From Rhyacophila brunnea (Eukaryota; Arthropoda; Insecta; Trichoptera; Rhyacophilidae): 64,000 nt of DNA. A program made the translations under genes and the position numbers. Positions 47,576-60,667 of this stretch are shown here, piece after piece. The notes below the pieces were generated by a model. The model searched no databases, was not told the DNA's origin, and was given only the letters and a program-made list of their open reading frames with translations. Position 1 is the stretch's first letter, and each line of letters starts with the position of its first letter. The stretch lies in assembly GCA_022495005.1 (NCBI GenBank), contig JAGYXB010001049.1, positions 62,001 to 126,000 on the forward strand, written 5' to 3'.

Positions 47576-50440
47576 AATTTAATAATCAATACAACTACAA
47601 ATTAGTGCAGGTACAAAGTTTGAACATAAATTATTTTTATTTTATTGATAAGTTAGGTCAAGAAAATATGGTATAAATTAATAGTATTCTAGCTATTTTG
47701 TGATAATTTGAAAACTGTTGCTCTATGAAAAATCCCAAATGCGTACTTAGCAAACTTGATGTCTATTAAAAAAATGCTAGATCTGGCAAGAAAATTGATA
47801 CGTTGTCAGCGCTGTTGACGATATATGGATAGGTACATCTGTCAGAGCTCTCTAGCGGTGTTCTTAGAAAGCACTTCGCATGAAAATGACCATGGTATAT
47901 TGTGTAGATTGTTAGTTACTTGTTATGATAATTTAGCTTTTATGATTTAGTTAATTTGGGCTTTAATTAATAAGGCATAGCGTTTCTACACGAATATCGA
48001 TGTTGCCTATGTCATAGCAAAGCGTCATCGGATTATAATCTGATAGTGAGATTTGTAATGAAGGTACAATTAATATAATTTTACAAAATTAGCCGAAACC
48101 ATTAGACCGATTCATTAAGGGCAGAAAAGCATTTTCATCGATCAACAGCGTCGGTAAATAGTTACCCATTGCCGACGAGGTAATGTTTATGAGACTTCAC
48201 ATATTAGATATGTAACACTTATCTGAAATACAGCATTTTTTGGAAAACAACGATTTTCTGTTTATAGGTATAAGACATTAATTATTCTGGATAAATATTT
48301 GAAAAGGAAATACGGTAAGTACCTACTTACCTTTTAGTTATTTATATTTATGTAAAAAAACATTCTTACGTATATTATCAATACTATAAATAATGATACA
48401 TATTATATGTTTATAATGCGTATAAATTACCACGTCGGCAATGTGGTGATCGATGAAAATTTCATACTGTTAGCTCTTCTACCATTTTGTTTTCGGCCAA
48501 ATTTTCGTTATATAAATAATATTATTTGTCACGGGTATAGTAATATAACCAGACAAACGATTGTTAAATTTCTTTTTTATACAAGCATAGTCGGAAAATG
48601 ATATCTGGTGGATTTTTACGTATCCAACGAACGATTTGACTTTTCCTGGTGTTACTTGGTACTTTATTGCCAAAAATCGCGGTTTCCCAATAACAGTTTG
48701 CGGTATCAGGGTTATGTAAAAGTAATGCACTATTATACGGATCAACGCCGTTAGAACAAAAGCCGTAATTTGAATGTAAAATATAGGTACAAGAAAATTT
48801 TCTCGTCCTATAGAGTAAGACAGCCTTTGGGAGCATTAGCCTCATTAGGTTTAAATGTTTCACTTTCAATGAATGCGAACAGTGGACATATCTATGAAAT
48901 GTGCTATAGACCAGGAAGGTTTCATATAACAGGCTAGAATCTAGATAATATACGAAAATTATAAATTACTGCTATTTCGTCTAGTACAAAACCCAGTGAC
49001 GTCATCATTTCAAAATGTCGTATGATAAAGAGAAGCTCGGTGAAGTAATTAGTCAAAGTCACCGCGTTGTTTGGCCATATTGTCTCAAGAACACCTGTCG
49101 TATTTGTAAAGCCCTTTCTTCTCAAAATATTCACCAACACGCTGCCCACAAACTAAAGGTTTCTCACACAAATTTCGGAGATACCTACAGCCTGTTCCAT
49201 AGATACCAACACACAAATAAAACAACCATTAATCTTTTATTAATTTACATGTAATTATCTATTAAGTTGCTATATCTCAGATGACAACGTGAAAATTTGC
49301 ATGACAATTTTGAATAATTAAGTAGGCAGGTAGTATTATGCAAATGATTTGGAAGATGACTGTGTAGTTAACAGATAACAAGTGACTAGACACCTGAATA
49401 AGCGGACATACAATGTTTTTGAATAACACATTTGAAACCAGATATTTTTTTTATAAATTTTAAGTATTATATTTATATCATTTTAATATATGAATCAAAT
49501 CTTAAATATAATACGCTAGAAGTCGTAGGTTAATATATCTTCAAAATCGTCCAAGCAGACCGGAAAATTATGTTCACAATCACGCATTTTGCAATATTTC
49601 AAGTTCATGTGACAGATTGAACATGTGGGGAACTGGGCTTGGGTAAAATTTGCCCACTCCTTGTTAACACAAGAATAATTAATTATATTTTATAGGGAGC
49701 AATTTAATTATTGAATTGCGTTCTAATATAGAACACTGCGTCTACATTGGAAAGTATTATAATATAATTATTAATACTAAATTTGCGCAAAATAATTTAA
49801 AAAAACCGTTAAAAAAATCGGTTGGGTACATGCTCAAACACGCGCGTTAACATGATCTTACTCCCTACTTCAGTTTTAGTTTGTCAATTTATGGCTACGG
49901 CCGTATGTTGTAGCTTAACCACTGGGGAATGCAAAAAGAAATGGCGTATTTCAAAAAAACACTACCTTATTCTTAGGTCAATAATTATTATAAAGCAATC
50001 ATTAGTAGGATGTTTATCACACTTGAATGGTCAAAGACATAGATTATAATTAGTATCTTTAGAATTATCTTCAAATGACGTGTTAATCTTGCCAATTTTT
50101 TGAATAATAAAATGCCTAATTCTTGTCAAATTTGGGATCACAGAGATTATCAATATAATTTTTTATTGTTGCGTTTAATGCGTTTAAAAATTAATAAATG
50201 TAAAAAATCTTAACACCACTTCACATGCATGTACTGAAATATGACTATATTCTAAAACATTAGAGCGAGAGATTTAAAAGAATACTATTTTATGTTATAA
50301 AAATACTTTATGCAGTCATCAAATGTTTAAAATAAATATAAAGGATAATAAGGCTTCATAATTGTATAAATAGATTATCTACAACGTTTAAGGAATGTCC
50401 AGGATTATGCTTTGAAAATGCAATAAAAGCTCCATTTTGA
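47576..50440. other. Gene-free stretch
   Basis: No gene or repeat boundary recognised on either strand. The frames present (e.g. 48407-48601, 49015-49254, 49822-50049) have no family resemblance and no supporting splice sites. Confidence 0.5.
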
Positions 50441-50523
50441 CCTACGCTGAGCATGTTTGAAGTTTGACGACGCTATGTTGTTCAGTAATTGTTTGTCAGC
50501 CATCAACAGTGAACGCTCTCAGT

Positions 50524-51570
50524 GAATTTGTAAACATAGAAAAAATTGGTCATCGTTATGTGATACAATACTTTCATTTGAAAGGCTTCAGTCCAACCAA
50601 TATCAAAGCGGCGCTAGATTATTCTCTGGGGGTGTCTGCTCCTTTGTCTACAACAGTAAAATATTGGGTGGCCGAGTTTAAACGAGACCGGACGAGCTGT
50701 CAAGACGAACTTCGCCGTGGTCGACCAAATAGGCGACCACGCCAGAAATGGTGATGAAAATCCACAAAATGGTATTGGATGAACGTCGACTGAAATTGTG
50801 CAAGCTAGCAAACTTTGTAGGTATTTCAAAAAGTGCTGTACATCACATATTGACTGAAAGTTTGGACATGAGAAAGCTGTTCGCACGGTGGATGCCGCGA
50901 TTACTCACAATAGAACAAAAACAGTATCGTGAGGATGTTTCAATCGAGTGTTTGGCAAAGTTTCACAGCAATAAAGCAGAGTTTTTGCGTCTATCCATAA
51001 CCATGGATGAAACATGGGTCCATCACTTCACACCTGAGACGAAGGAACAGTCAAAACAATGGACTGAAAGGGGCGATTCGGCTACAAAGAAGGCGAAGAT
51101 AGTCCCATTTGCAGGCAAGGTCATGGCGTCAGTTTTTTGGGATGCGCGTGGGGTAATTTTCATTGATTATCTTCAGAAAGGAAAATCAATCAATGGCGTG
51201 TATTATGCAAACTTATTGCAGCATTTGAGTGATGCAATCAAGAAAAAACAACAGCATTTGGCGAAAAAGAAAGTTTCGTTTCATCAGGACAATGCACCAG
51301 TTTAAGCATCCGTTATCGCAATGGCCAAAATCAATGAGTTAAAGTTCAAATTGCTTCCTCACGCACCCTATTCGCCAGATTTAGCTCCCTCGGACTATTT
51401 TCTGTTTCCAAACAAAAAAAAATGGCTCGGTGGTAAAATATTTGCCAACAATGAAGAGGAGTCTGCGGTTGATGGCTATTTTAAGGAGTTCGACGATTCT
51501 CATTATAAACAGGGTATCGAAGCTGTTGAACATCGCTGAGAAAAGTGTATCGACCCAAAAGGAGACTAGG
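50524..51570 (+). pseudogene. Decayed mariner transposase of a different lineage
   Basis: Starts near IEKIGHRYVIQYFHLKGFSP and continues through YWVAEFKRDRTSCQDELRRGRP. A frameshift near 50735 moves to TPEMVMKIHKMV. MDETWVHHF, HQDNAPV and YSPDLAPSDYF carry the three Asp with 34 positions between the last two. An in-frame TAA (51303-51305) replaces the codon after NAPV, and a TGA breaks the end (HR*EKCI). So there is at least one frameshift and two stops. Right end GTCGGGTACTTCGGAGACTA then CTCTCGTA near 51624-51651 looks like a mariner TIR ending at TA. The matching left TIR was not found. It differs strongly from the 5630 and 53162 copies, so it is an older, separate family. Confidence 0.9.
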
Positions 51571-51938
51571 TAGTGAAATAAAGATATTTTTCCCAAAATT
51601 TTTTGTGTTTTCTTTGTTAGGTCGGGTACTTCGGAGACTACTCTCGTATATAGAGAAACCATAATAATAATAAAAGAGAAAAACAAAATTAGTGACAAAA
51701 TGTGTAAATTAAATGATATACCTATGTACATATTAATATAAACCAATTAACTAACAATTATAAAAACTATTGATATACTTATACTAGGTTAAGTACCCTC
51801 AAGTAATTAACATACATCATTCAGTCCCTTAGATACCTCAAGAGTACCTAAAAGAGCGACTGAATTACCTATTTGGATTTCTATGCCTATTCGCTGTCTC
51901 AGGTCCTCATTTGCTTGTTTTATCAGTCAAGTGACGAC

Positions 51939-52172
51939 CAGGGCTCGAAATGGACCGGAGCGCAACGGAACGCCATTTCGGTTTATGAAATCCCTAAAAT
52001 TATCGCTCCGTCTCGTGGAAAAAATAATTTGACAATCTGAGCTAGATATGTCATACAAAAAAACCCAACACACTCGTTTTTATAAAATATACATAAAATA
52101 AGATAACTATGTTAATATTTTCTGAAAATTATTTGGTGCTCCGGTTCGTAAAATTTACCATTTCGAACGCTG
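51939..52172. repeat. MITE family D, copy 1
   Basis: 234 bp, CAGGGCTCGAAATGG facing CCATTTCGAACGCTG. Inside are CGCTCCGTCTCGTGGAAA and CCGGTTCGTAAAATTT, both shared with 61368-61849. Confidence 0.75.
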
Positions 52173-53161
52173 GTAACCATCGATCTCAGCCACCGTTTTC
52201 AAAACAGAGCGTCCTCAGGGTCCAAATGTCTCTAATGAATAAATGCTAAGAGATAATTTTGGTTAACATAATATTGTGATACGAGAACGATTTGGTAAAA
52301 GTTAACCACCACATTACTCGTACGTCATCATGGAAAGCAGCTGGGTGTAATATAAAGTAATGATATTTTTATTATATATGTTTACATATTAAAGAATACA
52401 AGCTCTCGCCCGGCCTCATGTGTTTGAATCTCAGTGGGTCCAACATTTTTCTATGATTTTTTTTCTCAAAATTATATATTTTCTAGGACTGCCTTCGTTC
52501 TATTACATAGTAGGATCAACTTGGTGTATTTGTCTATAGCAAGCATGTCCAACGCGTAGGTCGCAGGATAGATTTCGCACCATATGGCCATGAAAATGAA
52601 GATAGCGTGTACACTCCGTTACAATGTAATATAATTTCATTGAGGTTTTGTTGGGGAAAAGTTACTATTCCTATTTTTATTTTTTTTACCAGCTTACATG
52701 TAAATTGTTTTCAAATTAACCATGATAAAGCCCATGTGACCTCATCGTATCACTAGATTTGTATTACATCACCCAGGCCTGCCGCAGGAGTGAAATAAAG
52801 GGAAGGTGTGAATCCTCAAACTTGAAAACCGTAGCTTCCCCTTACCGTCGCGCATTAGGAGCACAGTTTACCGATAATTGCAATGAGTGGCCGGGCCGTT
52901 AGAGGACGAAAATATATTTTTCGCTATTTGTGATGGTGAAAGAATAGTAACATCTATCGACAAAACTAACCATCACAATCGATAATGAAGTACCGGTCAC
53001 TCTAACTTATCATATTAAATTGAATTACATATAATGAGTAGTCGATATCAAACCATTCAATCAAGCAATTCACAAATAATCTCTCAATTGAATAATCGTT
53101 CCTCGCATACTGTGTTTGTCCTCAATAAACATTAAACTATCAAAATAATAAAGCTATACTA

Positions 53162-54449
53162 CGAGGGTGGGTCAATAATTCCTTAGAAAAAAGCATTAAA
53201 ACAGTTTTTATTTTTGTATTTTTTTTTATTTCTCAACATAATCTCCTTGGAGCTCAATACACTTGGTTAGACGTTTCTCAATTTTTTTTAAACCGTCAGA
53301 AAAATAAGTTTTCGGAAGGTCCTCAAAATAAGCATTTGTCCGATCGATGACTTCTTCATTTGAAAAAAAACGTTGTCCACTTAGCCATTTTTTTAAGTTT
53401 GGGAAAAGGAAAAAGTCACTGGGGGCTAAATCTGGCGAATACGGTGGGTGGTCGACCAATTCGAACTTCAATTCTTCAATTTTAGCCATTGATCGTAAAC
53501 ATGTGTGAACACGGGCATTGTCCTGATGAAAGAGGATTTTTTTCCTGTTTAAATGAGGCCGTTTTTCTTCAATTTTGTTTTTTAGCTGGTCCAATAAAGA
53601 TGCATAATAATCCCCTGTTATTGTTTTTCTTTTTTCCAAATAGTCAACGAAAATAATTCCACGTGCATCCCAAAGTACAGTAGCCATAACCTTACCAGCT
53701 GATTTTACGGTTTTCGCCTCTTTGGACATGGTTCGCCTTTCGCAATCCACTGCTTTGACTGTTCTTTCGTCTCGGGAGTATAGTGGTGTATCCATGTTTC
53801 ATCTACAGTCACAAAGCGACGAAAAAATTCATCCGGATTGCGTTGCATGAGCGACAACAGGGCTTTAGAGGCCACCACCCTATTGCGTTTATTGTCGACT
53901 GTGAGCAAACGCGGCACCCATCTTGCAGAAATTTTTTTCATGCCCAATTTGTCATGTAAAATAGAAATTACGCTACCTTTTGAGATCCCTGTAACCTCAA
54001 TTATCTCACTCAACTTTAATCTTCATATCGTGGATTTTATTGATCATTTCTGGTGTAGTCACCTCTACAGGACGTCCTGAGCGTGGTTCATCCTTTGTTG
54101 ATGTACGACCACGTTTAAATTCATTTAACCAGTTATAAATAGTTGCAAGTGAAGGAGCAGATATGCCGTGAACTAAATCCAACTCATTTTTTATTTCCTT
54201 TGCTGTTAACCCTTTTATATTAAAATGTTTAATAACAGCTCTAAACTCAATTTTCTCCATTTTCCATTTTTCCATTTTCCACAAGCAAATTTTTTTTTTA
54301 AATGTACGAGAAACACACAACAACCCGACCAATCTGATTGAAACTTCGCAGCATACTGAATCGGTAGTGCCGCTGCATGAAAACAAACCGCTTACAGTAC
54401 TAGTCGCGCCACCTGTCGGCTTTTCTAAGGACTTATTGACCCACCCTCG
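53162..54449 (-). mobile_element. mariner element, copy 2 (same family as 5630-6933)
   Basis: 1288 bp with the same ends CGAGGGTGGGTCAATAATTC and GACCCACCCTCG, flanked by TA (53160-53161, 54450-54451). Nearly identical to copy 1 apart from a few substitutions, a 14-base deletion, a 1-base deletion and one base in a T-run. Confidence 0.95.
53226..54275 (-). pseudogene. mariner transposase, broken by two deletions
   Basis: Three frames replace the single one of copy 1. The 14 bases GGTCACTTAACACC of copy 1 (plus strand) are missing at 54024/54025, just after the KIHDM block, and one base is missing near 53715-53721 in the PKKAKTV region. All three catalytic Asp codons survive but in different frames (VDETWIHHY in the middle one, the other two in the last). 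The copy cannot make a transposase but keeps both ends, so it could be moved in trans by copy 1. Confidence 0.93.
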
Positions 54450-55565
54450 TACCATGTAATATTAAAATAGATATGAAACAATACATATCCATAAAAAACA
54501 GTTCTATTATGTATCCATATCAAAAAACTAAACTTAGCAGTTGAACGTCATACCAAATTAAAATAACGAACAACTAACTGCATGGTGCAACAACTGAAAT
54601 GGTTATCCCGACGGAAAGTGATGAACAACTACTACAAAAGACAAGTGTTGCTTAATTTTTAACGCGTTAGTGCCAGCCAAATATATTACGTTTGTTCAAA
54701 TTAAAGAATAGCAATGGTAGGGTATGGTAGATCACAGCTTACTTGAAGTTGGACATGCCTCGTGTATAATATTTTTGGGCAACTTTTAGTCTAATGCCGG
54801 GTCCACACTGGCAACCTCGTTAGATTTTACGATAATTATGATAATTATGTGTTATTCCACAATAATCTGGAAATTACTTACTGCTTTTCTCCATTTAATA
54901 ATAGTTATACGTATAATACAATAAAATAGAATCAACAAACTAATCGGTTATTACGGGTTAAGGCCTGTGTGATGCATAGCGTTATTTCTCAGTGAAGTGT
55001 AAACCGTCTATTTAAATTAAATATTGTCATATCCCATTTATATCAGAACTTTGATTTTTTCTTCAGAGATCGCGTTTTTAAATATAAAAATAAAATATGG
55101 GACATAATTACTGTTTGTCATTCGAGTTCCTGAGACATATTATACTGACTGGTTTCAACTTCAACTCGTCAACGCGTCATGGCTAAAAGCCAAAACACTT
55201 ATCAGTAGTGACTGATTTCTTTTTTTCTCTCGAATTTTCTAACACTTTCCCGTCTAAATGTATGAATATCGAAACTGTTTCCAAAATATGTATACATTAT
55301 TTATACGCTAGAAATTGTAATTTCTCTAAGTAACAGCCATTATTTATTTATTTAAGACAAAAACAAAACATTGTGGACATAACAAATCTAAATTCAAGAC
55401 GTTGACTACATGATATTTACATTATAACAAATATTACCTTCACAAGAGAGAAGAAGAAAATAGTATATTATATAAAAAAATATAAGTACAGTTTTATACA
55501 GAAAAATAAAATTTTGAAAACAATAAACATACAATTTTATACAGAAAAACAAAATACATAGCACG

Positions 55566-55800
55566 TCACTGAAAATGTCCGTCTTTGGAGAGCGCATTGA
55601 CTAGTCTTGCACCCCTCGCTAATGGAGCCTGATAGACTTGATACGAGGAAACGGTTCTGACCCAGAATAGATGATGGCTGCGACCACGTAGGCAATTGAC
55701 AAGCAATTCAAATTCATTAGAACACCAGGATTGGAAACCATCCTTGCGATAACAGACAAAAATGTCATCAACGTATCCAATCATGTCAGCAATGTATCAG
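55566..55800 (-). pseudogene. Reverse-transcriptase scrap with YVDDIF motif (Penelope-like?)
   Basis: The frame contains IGYVDDIFVCYRKDG. YVDD followed by I/T-F and a short turn is the catalytic core of reverse transcriptases, and YVDDIF is characteristic of Penelope-like elements. After about 30 residues the similarity fades. Flanking sequence up to about 56110 on the same strand may belong to the same relic, but no further motif is convincing. Confidence 0.5.
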
Positions 55801-56485
55801 GGTCTAATTTACTTTTGCATTAAAAGAACCTCTCAAATTGGTAGGAGTCCCGGGGTCCGGAAGATGAAATTTGAAAATATTTATGAAAAAAACTCTGAAC
55901 AGACGAAGCATCTGCCCTCACGCGAATAATTTTTCAGGGTCCAATAGTTCTACGAAAGTCGGTAAATACTGTCAATAAAATATACTATTATTGAGGTCAA
56001 TTGCAAAAAAAATATGGTATCGACAAAATGTTTACTTTGTATTTCAGAAGCTACCTTGGGTCAGATGTAAATTCATGCCGTCAAAGAATTGGTTGAAAGG
56101 CATGCTTGTCGTACATACAGCAAAAAAGAAAGAAGACTATTGAATATATTTTCTTCTTCTTTTACCATCCCATTTGGAGGACGGCCACCATCATGGTGAA
56201 CGTTGCTCTATAATCTACTACCTACTCAAAATAGTTTTGTGGGGCTGCACTCGTACCACTCATGAAAGTTTAGAAGTCACGAAATTCTGTGTAGAAAGCA
56301 CCTACTCAATTTAACATTTAACGTAATGAAAAATTACGTTTATTAAAGTTGTTTTTTTTGCCCCATATCATATTATAAGCTCGTAAATTTAAACGTAAAT
56401 CTGACCCAATCCATCATGAATGTCCTCAAAGAATTCGTTTTTTACATTAACATCTTTGATACAACAGAAGCACAATATATAATAC

Positions 56486-57632
56486 ATTTTTTATTTTATT
56501 CAATGAATATTTCACAAGATTGGAACATTCTTTATTGAGCATACATACTTTGAAAACAACTCAGAGAAATATAGGTAAGCACTAAAAAAAAATTGAAAAT
56601 AAATACGACACTCAGCCCCTGGGACTCGCATACATGTGCACTAACTACTAAGCTATAATTATGTGTCCTATCTAATTGCGTTAAAATTAACAGGTGGTTT
56701 TTACATGGTGTTAAATATTATGGTACGTTAGTAGGCAGCTACTATCATTCAGCTGTTTTAGAATGAGCGGAAATGGAAAAATATAAATGGGCCTATTGTG
56801 CAAGTTTTCTTTTAATAAACTATTTCAAAATTATATTGCATAGTCTTCAATTTAATAAGACAAGTACTTGTATGTAATTATACTAGTTGGACGATGATAC
56901 TTTTTATAATAGCGAATTTAATTGAATTGGTAGGACGTTTGACATGAGATTAATATTATGCGATGCGGAGCTAGTCAGGTAGAGTTTTGTCATTTTGAAT
57001 AAATTAATCTTCTCTATTTGCCCATATGCACCTGCTCACCGATCGAATATATATTATTGTAATGCTATTTTGTAGTATGTATCATTCTTAAATCTCTTGG
57101 ATAACAATACTAATTTATTATATAAATGCCAATTTGTACACATCATTTTGAAAACATTTCTGGGAAAATATATATGTAACCAATGGAATAAATCTTTTTT
57201 TTTTTTTTTAATTCTACATCCAGCAGGAAACGAACCTACGTCTCTCGGGTTTCGCGCCCACGCACATTGACCACAATGCTATAGGTATCCTATCTAATTG
57301 CAACAAAATTTAACTAATGGCTCTTACAATACTCTCTGAAGCGCTTTCCAACTTGCGTTACTATTGGCGATCAGCTTTTGTATTTTAAATCAAAAGTAGG
57401 TTTTAAGTAATTACTTTAATTACTAACCGACGTCACGGATCACTCCAAGTTTTTTTTGTTGTAACATACTTGAATTTTTTAATAATTTAATTTACTATTT
57501 TTTTTATTGAATATACATAAATTTGAAAACACTTCTGAGAAAACATATATGTACTTAAACAATAGAAAAAATCTTTTTACGAATGTTACATTCTTTAATC
57601 TTGTGAATTATTCGTTGAATAAAAAAATAGTT
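56486..57632. repeat. 1.15-kb inverted-repeat region with SINE-like blocks
   Basis: ATTCAATGAATATTTCACAA then GATT near 56500 is mirrored by AATCTTGTGAATTATTCGTT then GAAT near 57598-57622. Between them, GAAAACAxxTCTGAGAAAAxAT recurs at about 56550, 57148 and 57522, and two tRNA-like blocks with GTCCTATCTAATTGC / ATCCTATCTAATTGC follow at about 56582-56700 and 57193-57310. The second has a B-box-like GGTTCGTTTCC on the minus strand. Confidence 0.5.
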
Positions 57633-57639
57633 CATTGAA

Positions 57640-58322
57640 TTGTATACATTTGAGGATTTGTCACTTTTAAAATCGACATTTATTCACATACTCTATGAGT
57701 TTCGCTGCATTACTGTAAAAACCATGATTTTATAATAATTAATGTTCCGTATTAACCTAAATATTTCTTTCATGGTGTTAACTGTAGGTACTAGTTGCTA
57801 AAGTCCCTTTGAGGCGGACGAACTCGGTCTTGTTAATATTTAATAAAAGTGCGATTAGTAGGTATTAAAAAATTGCGTTTTGTAATAATAAACTCAAATA
57901 TGTTTAAAATTTAGTACGCTTTGTTATCTTAACTGAAATAAATCGAACTTAACTGAAAAATAATAATTACTAGCTGAGGAAGCTGGCGGTCGCCAGTCTG
58001 TCTCGCTAGGTCTTGCAGATGGCTTGGCGGTGTTGGATATTAATATAATTGTGTAGTATGCATAGATGGCGCCATAGTTTTCCCTTCGGGATAGATTTTC
58101 ATTCACCTCAGACAGTTTGACATTTCGCTGATTTGTCAGTTTTACGATTTGCAAGTCGTCACTGCCAATATAAATTTGGGCTCATATGCGTAGTCTATTC
58201 TCGAGTCTGGCCTTCACAATATCGTCTGACACCACCTCAGGATGATAGGCCTAGCAGAACAGCTGGCAATCACCGATTGCTACCACTGACATTTTAATAG
58301 AATATAATATGTTTATATATTG
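57640..58322. other. No recognised gene
   Basis: A short GC-richer part at 57960-58290 holds the palindrome CTGGCGGTCGCCAG. Nothing else could be assigned. Confidence 0.4.
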
Positions 58323-58535
58323 CACTTTTTCATTCATATTTATTTGTTTTCGTTGAACTAAGAATACATATGACACATGTTGTTGGTTAGTTTTTTTTAT
58401 AATTCATTAAACCCTGCCTAAACCAAAAAATAGTAGTTGAAAATATTATTCTATCTATTAAATATCCAAAATGATGTATGATTTAATGGCATAATTTTTA
58501 ATATTTTATAGACAGATGGGTATTATGGCTTGGTA
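58323..58535. repeat. Internal fragment of MITE family B
   Basis: TTTTTCATTCATATTTATTT, GTTTTCGTTGAACTAAGAAT and CATTAAACCCTGCCTAAACC follow the interior of 37789-38382 and 25859-26440. Neither family end is present. Confidence 0.8.
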
Positions 58536-58865
58536 ACACTAGTGTTGCTACCACTGATATTTTAATAAAATATATGTGTAGGTATATAAATGTTTAGTTA
58601 AATCACGTGCAGTCATTCGAATATAAAGCAATATAATATGTGATTATGATAAATAGTGATCCAATATAACGTGAATATTAATCTCCCACGGGACCCATTT
58701 AGATAATAGAAGAAGGTTAGCAGTGTAAAAAATAAATTTAAACATTATTTTGTTCCATTGTCTATAAAAAATAAATGGTTGCTGCCGTAGAATAATATTT
58801 AAAAAATCATAGTTTCGGTGCGGGACATTTATTTCGAAACAAATATTGATAAATAATGAAGCAAT

Positions 58866-59345
58866 ACATCTGAGAGGAATAGACCAATTCTGATGAGAGT
58901 AGGGATTTATTGGACCAAAAGGTGTGGAATCAGCTTAAAGAGGCCTTTATTCAGCAGTGGATTGATACAGGTTGATGATGATAATGACGATATGAATAGG
59001 TAAATATATAATATCAGCAATTTTGATAAATATAGCAATTCATATGACCGACGGAAATACAAACAACTTAGAGAGGCCTTCATCCAGCAGTGGATTGATT
59101 CAGGCTCATGATGATAATGGCATTATACATAGATAGATAAGTATATATAACATCACTGATTTTGATAAATATAGCAATTCATATGACAGAAAGAAGTATA
59201 ATCAGGTTAGGGAGGCCTTTATCCAGCAGTGGATTGCTCCAGGTCGGTGATGATAAGGACGATAAAAATATATATAATTTCACAAATTTGTATAACCGAT
59301 AAGAGTAGAATCAGACTACGGAGCCCTTCATCCCGTAGTGGATTG
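58866..59345 (+). repeat. Tandem array of LINE 3' ends (four units of 108-139 bp)
   Basis: AGGCCTTxATxCAGCAGTGG then ATTG occurs at about 58941, 59073, 59212 and, worn, 59320. Each is followed by CAGG-T-ATGATGATAA and an AT-rich stretch with ATAAATATAGCAATTCATAT. The coding sense of each repeat is LxEAFIQQWIDxG then stop, the C-terminus of the LINE type seen at 46225-46485, plus its 3' UTR. Confidence 0.85.
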
Positions 59346-60667
59346 AAATACATATGTAGATATTACAATACTATAATATCACTTGTTGTTATAATAATAA
59401 TGATGTCTTTCACTAATGTCAGATTGTTTAAAATAAAGATTCAAATTTGTTTCATTCTTTAAAATAATTCGAATTGACCATAAATAATTAGTACTATTGT
59501 AATAGCCTCAAATATATTTAGGTAATTATTCAATAAAAAATAGTGTGTGAACAGCCACAAAGAAGTATTTAAAAAAAATCAAATTTGGAATATAATTAAA
59601 CCAGTGACAGCGCTGGCAGACAATGCAAGGATTTTGAATCAGGCTAAAATTATAGTTTTTTCACCGCAAAAAAATTAAGTGCGCCAATGTGTACATAGTG
59701 ACATTTGAATAAAAAAATTAACTCTATCTGTCAATAAAGGATTAGAAGGTATTAAGCGACGAAGATGTAATTTTGTTAGGCGTGAACAGTAAATATGGCG
59801 ATCGTATACGGTATGTAAGAAAATATCGTATATAAACGTCACGTACCTGTAAAATCATGGAAAATTTCTAAAATGTGTTTAATTCAAACAGTAGATAATT
59901 CGGTAGCGCACATATCGAAGTGGAGATATAAAAATAACAATAAAATGTCGCCTGGTGCGTTTTCCAAAAGCTCTTGGATAATATAGGAGATAGGAGATTA
60001 TATTATCGGTCATCCAATAATGGTCAACCTTCTGTGAAATTTGTTATATTATTCAAATTTGAAACAAAATTATGTATGTTAGGCACCAGCTGGCTCAACT
60101 AAAAATTCATTATTATATAAACAAACGCATAATAAACGTAACAGTGAAAATCTATGATGTTCACTGAAAAAATATATTTTTTTACGAATGATTCAAAGAA
60201 AGTACGAGATAGGAGTGAATGCTTAGAAAAAATTAAAAGTTACAAATTTGAAAATGATTAATCATTAATTTACTAACATAACAAGGACCGAAAGTGTCTA
60301 GGTGAAGAAATCGTTAATATGTAACTGCAATAAAAGAAATTCCACTGTAAATTCTTTAACTCTTTTAGTTTTTTGTCGTAAATTATATTATTTTAAGCAA
60401 TTTCTAACACGAGTAGAAACTTCAGCGCTATTACATCTGGATTCCGGCCTATGAACTTAGATATAAATCTTTTTATCAGACGTATACCATTGAGTTATGC
60501 TCGTAACTTTTGGAGGAAACATGGATAAAGAAAACCATCATTTTGTTATAAAAATGAAACTTACACCTTATAAATACCTACCTGATACTCACTAACTATA
60601 CTTCATACCTATGTAGAATAATTAACAATAGTGTATAATCTGACTAAGGCTTCTTAGACGCCATTAA
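59346..60667. other. Gene-free stretch
   Basis: AT-rich sequence without a recognised gene or repeat. Confidence 0.5.

Larger units (their letters stand above)
52540..54762. mobile_element. hAT-like non-autonomous element split by mariner copy 2
   Basis: AGCATGTCCAAC at about 52542 faces GTTGGACATGC at 54748-54759; GGCATGTCCAAC is a common hAT-type end. Without the 1.29-kb mariner the element is about 0.93 kb. No coding remnant and no clean 8-bp duplication, so boundaries are tentative. Confidence 0.5.
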
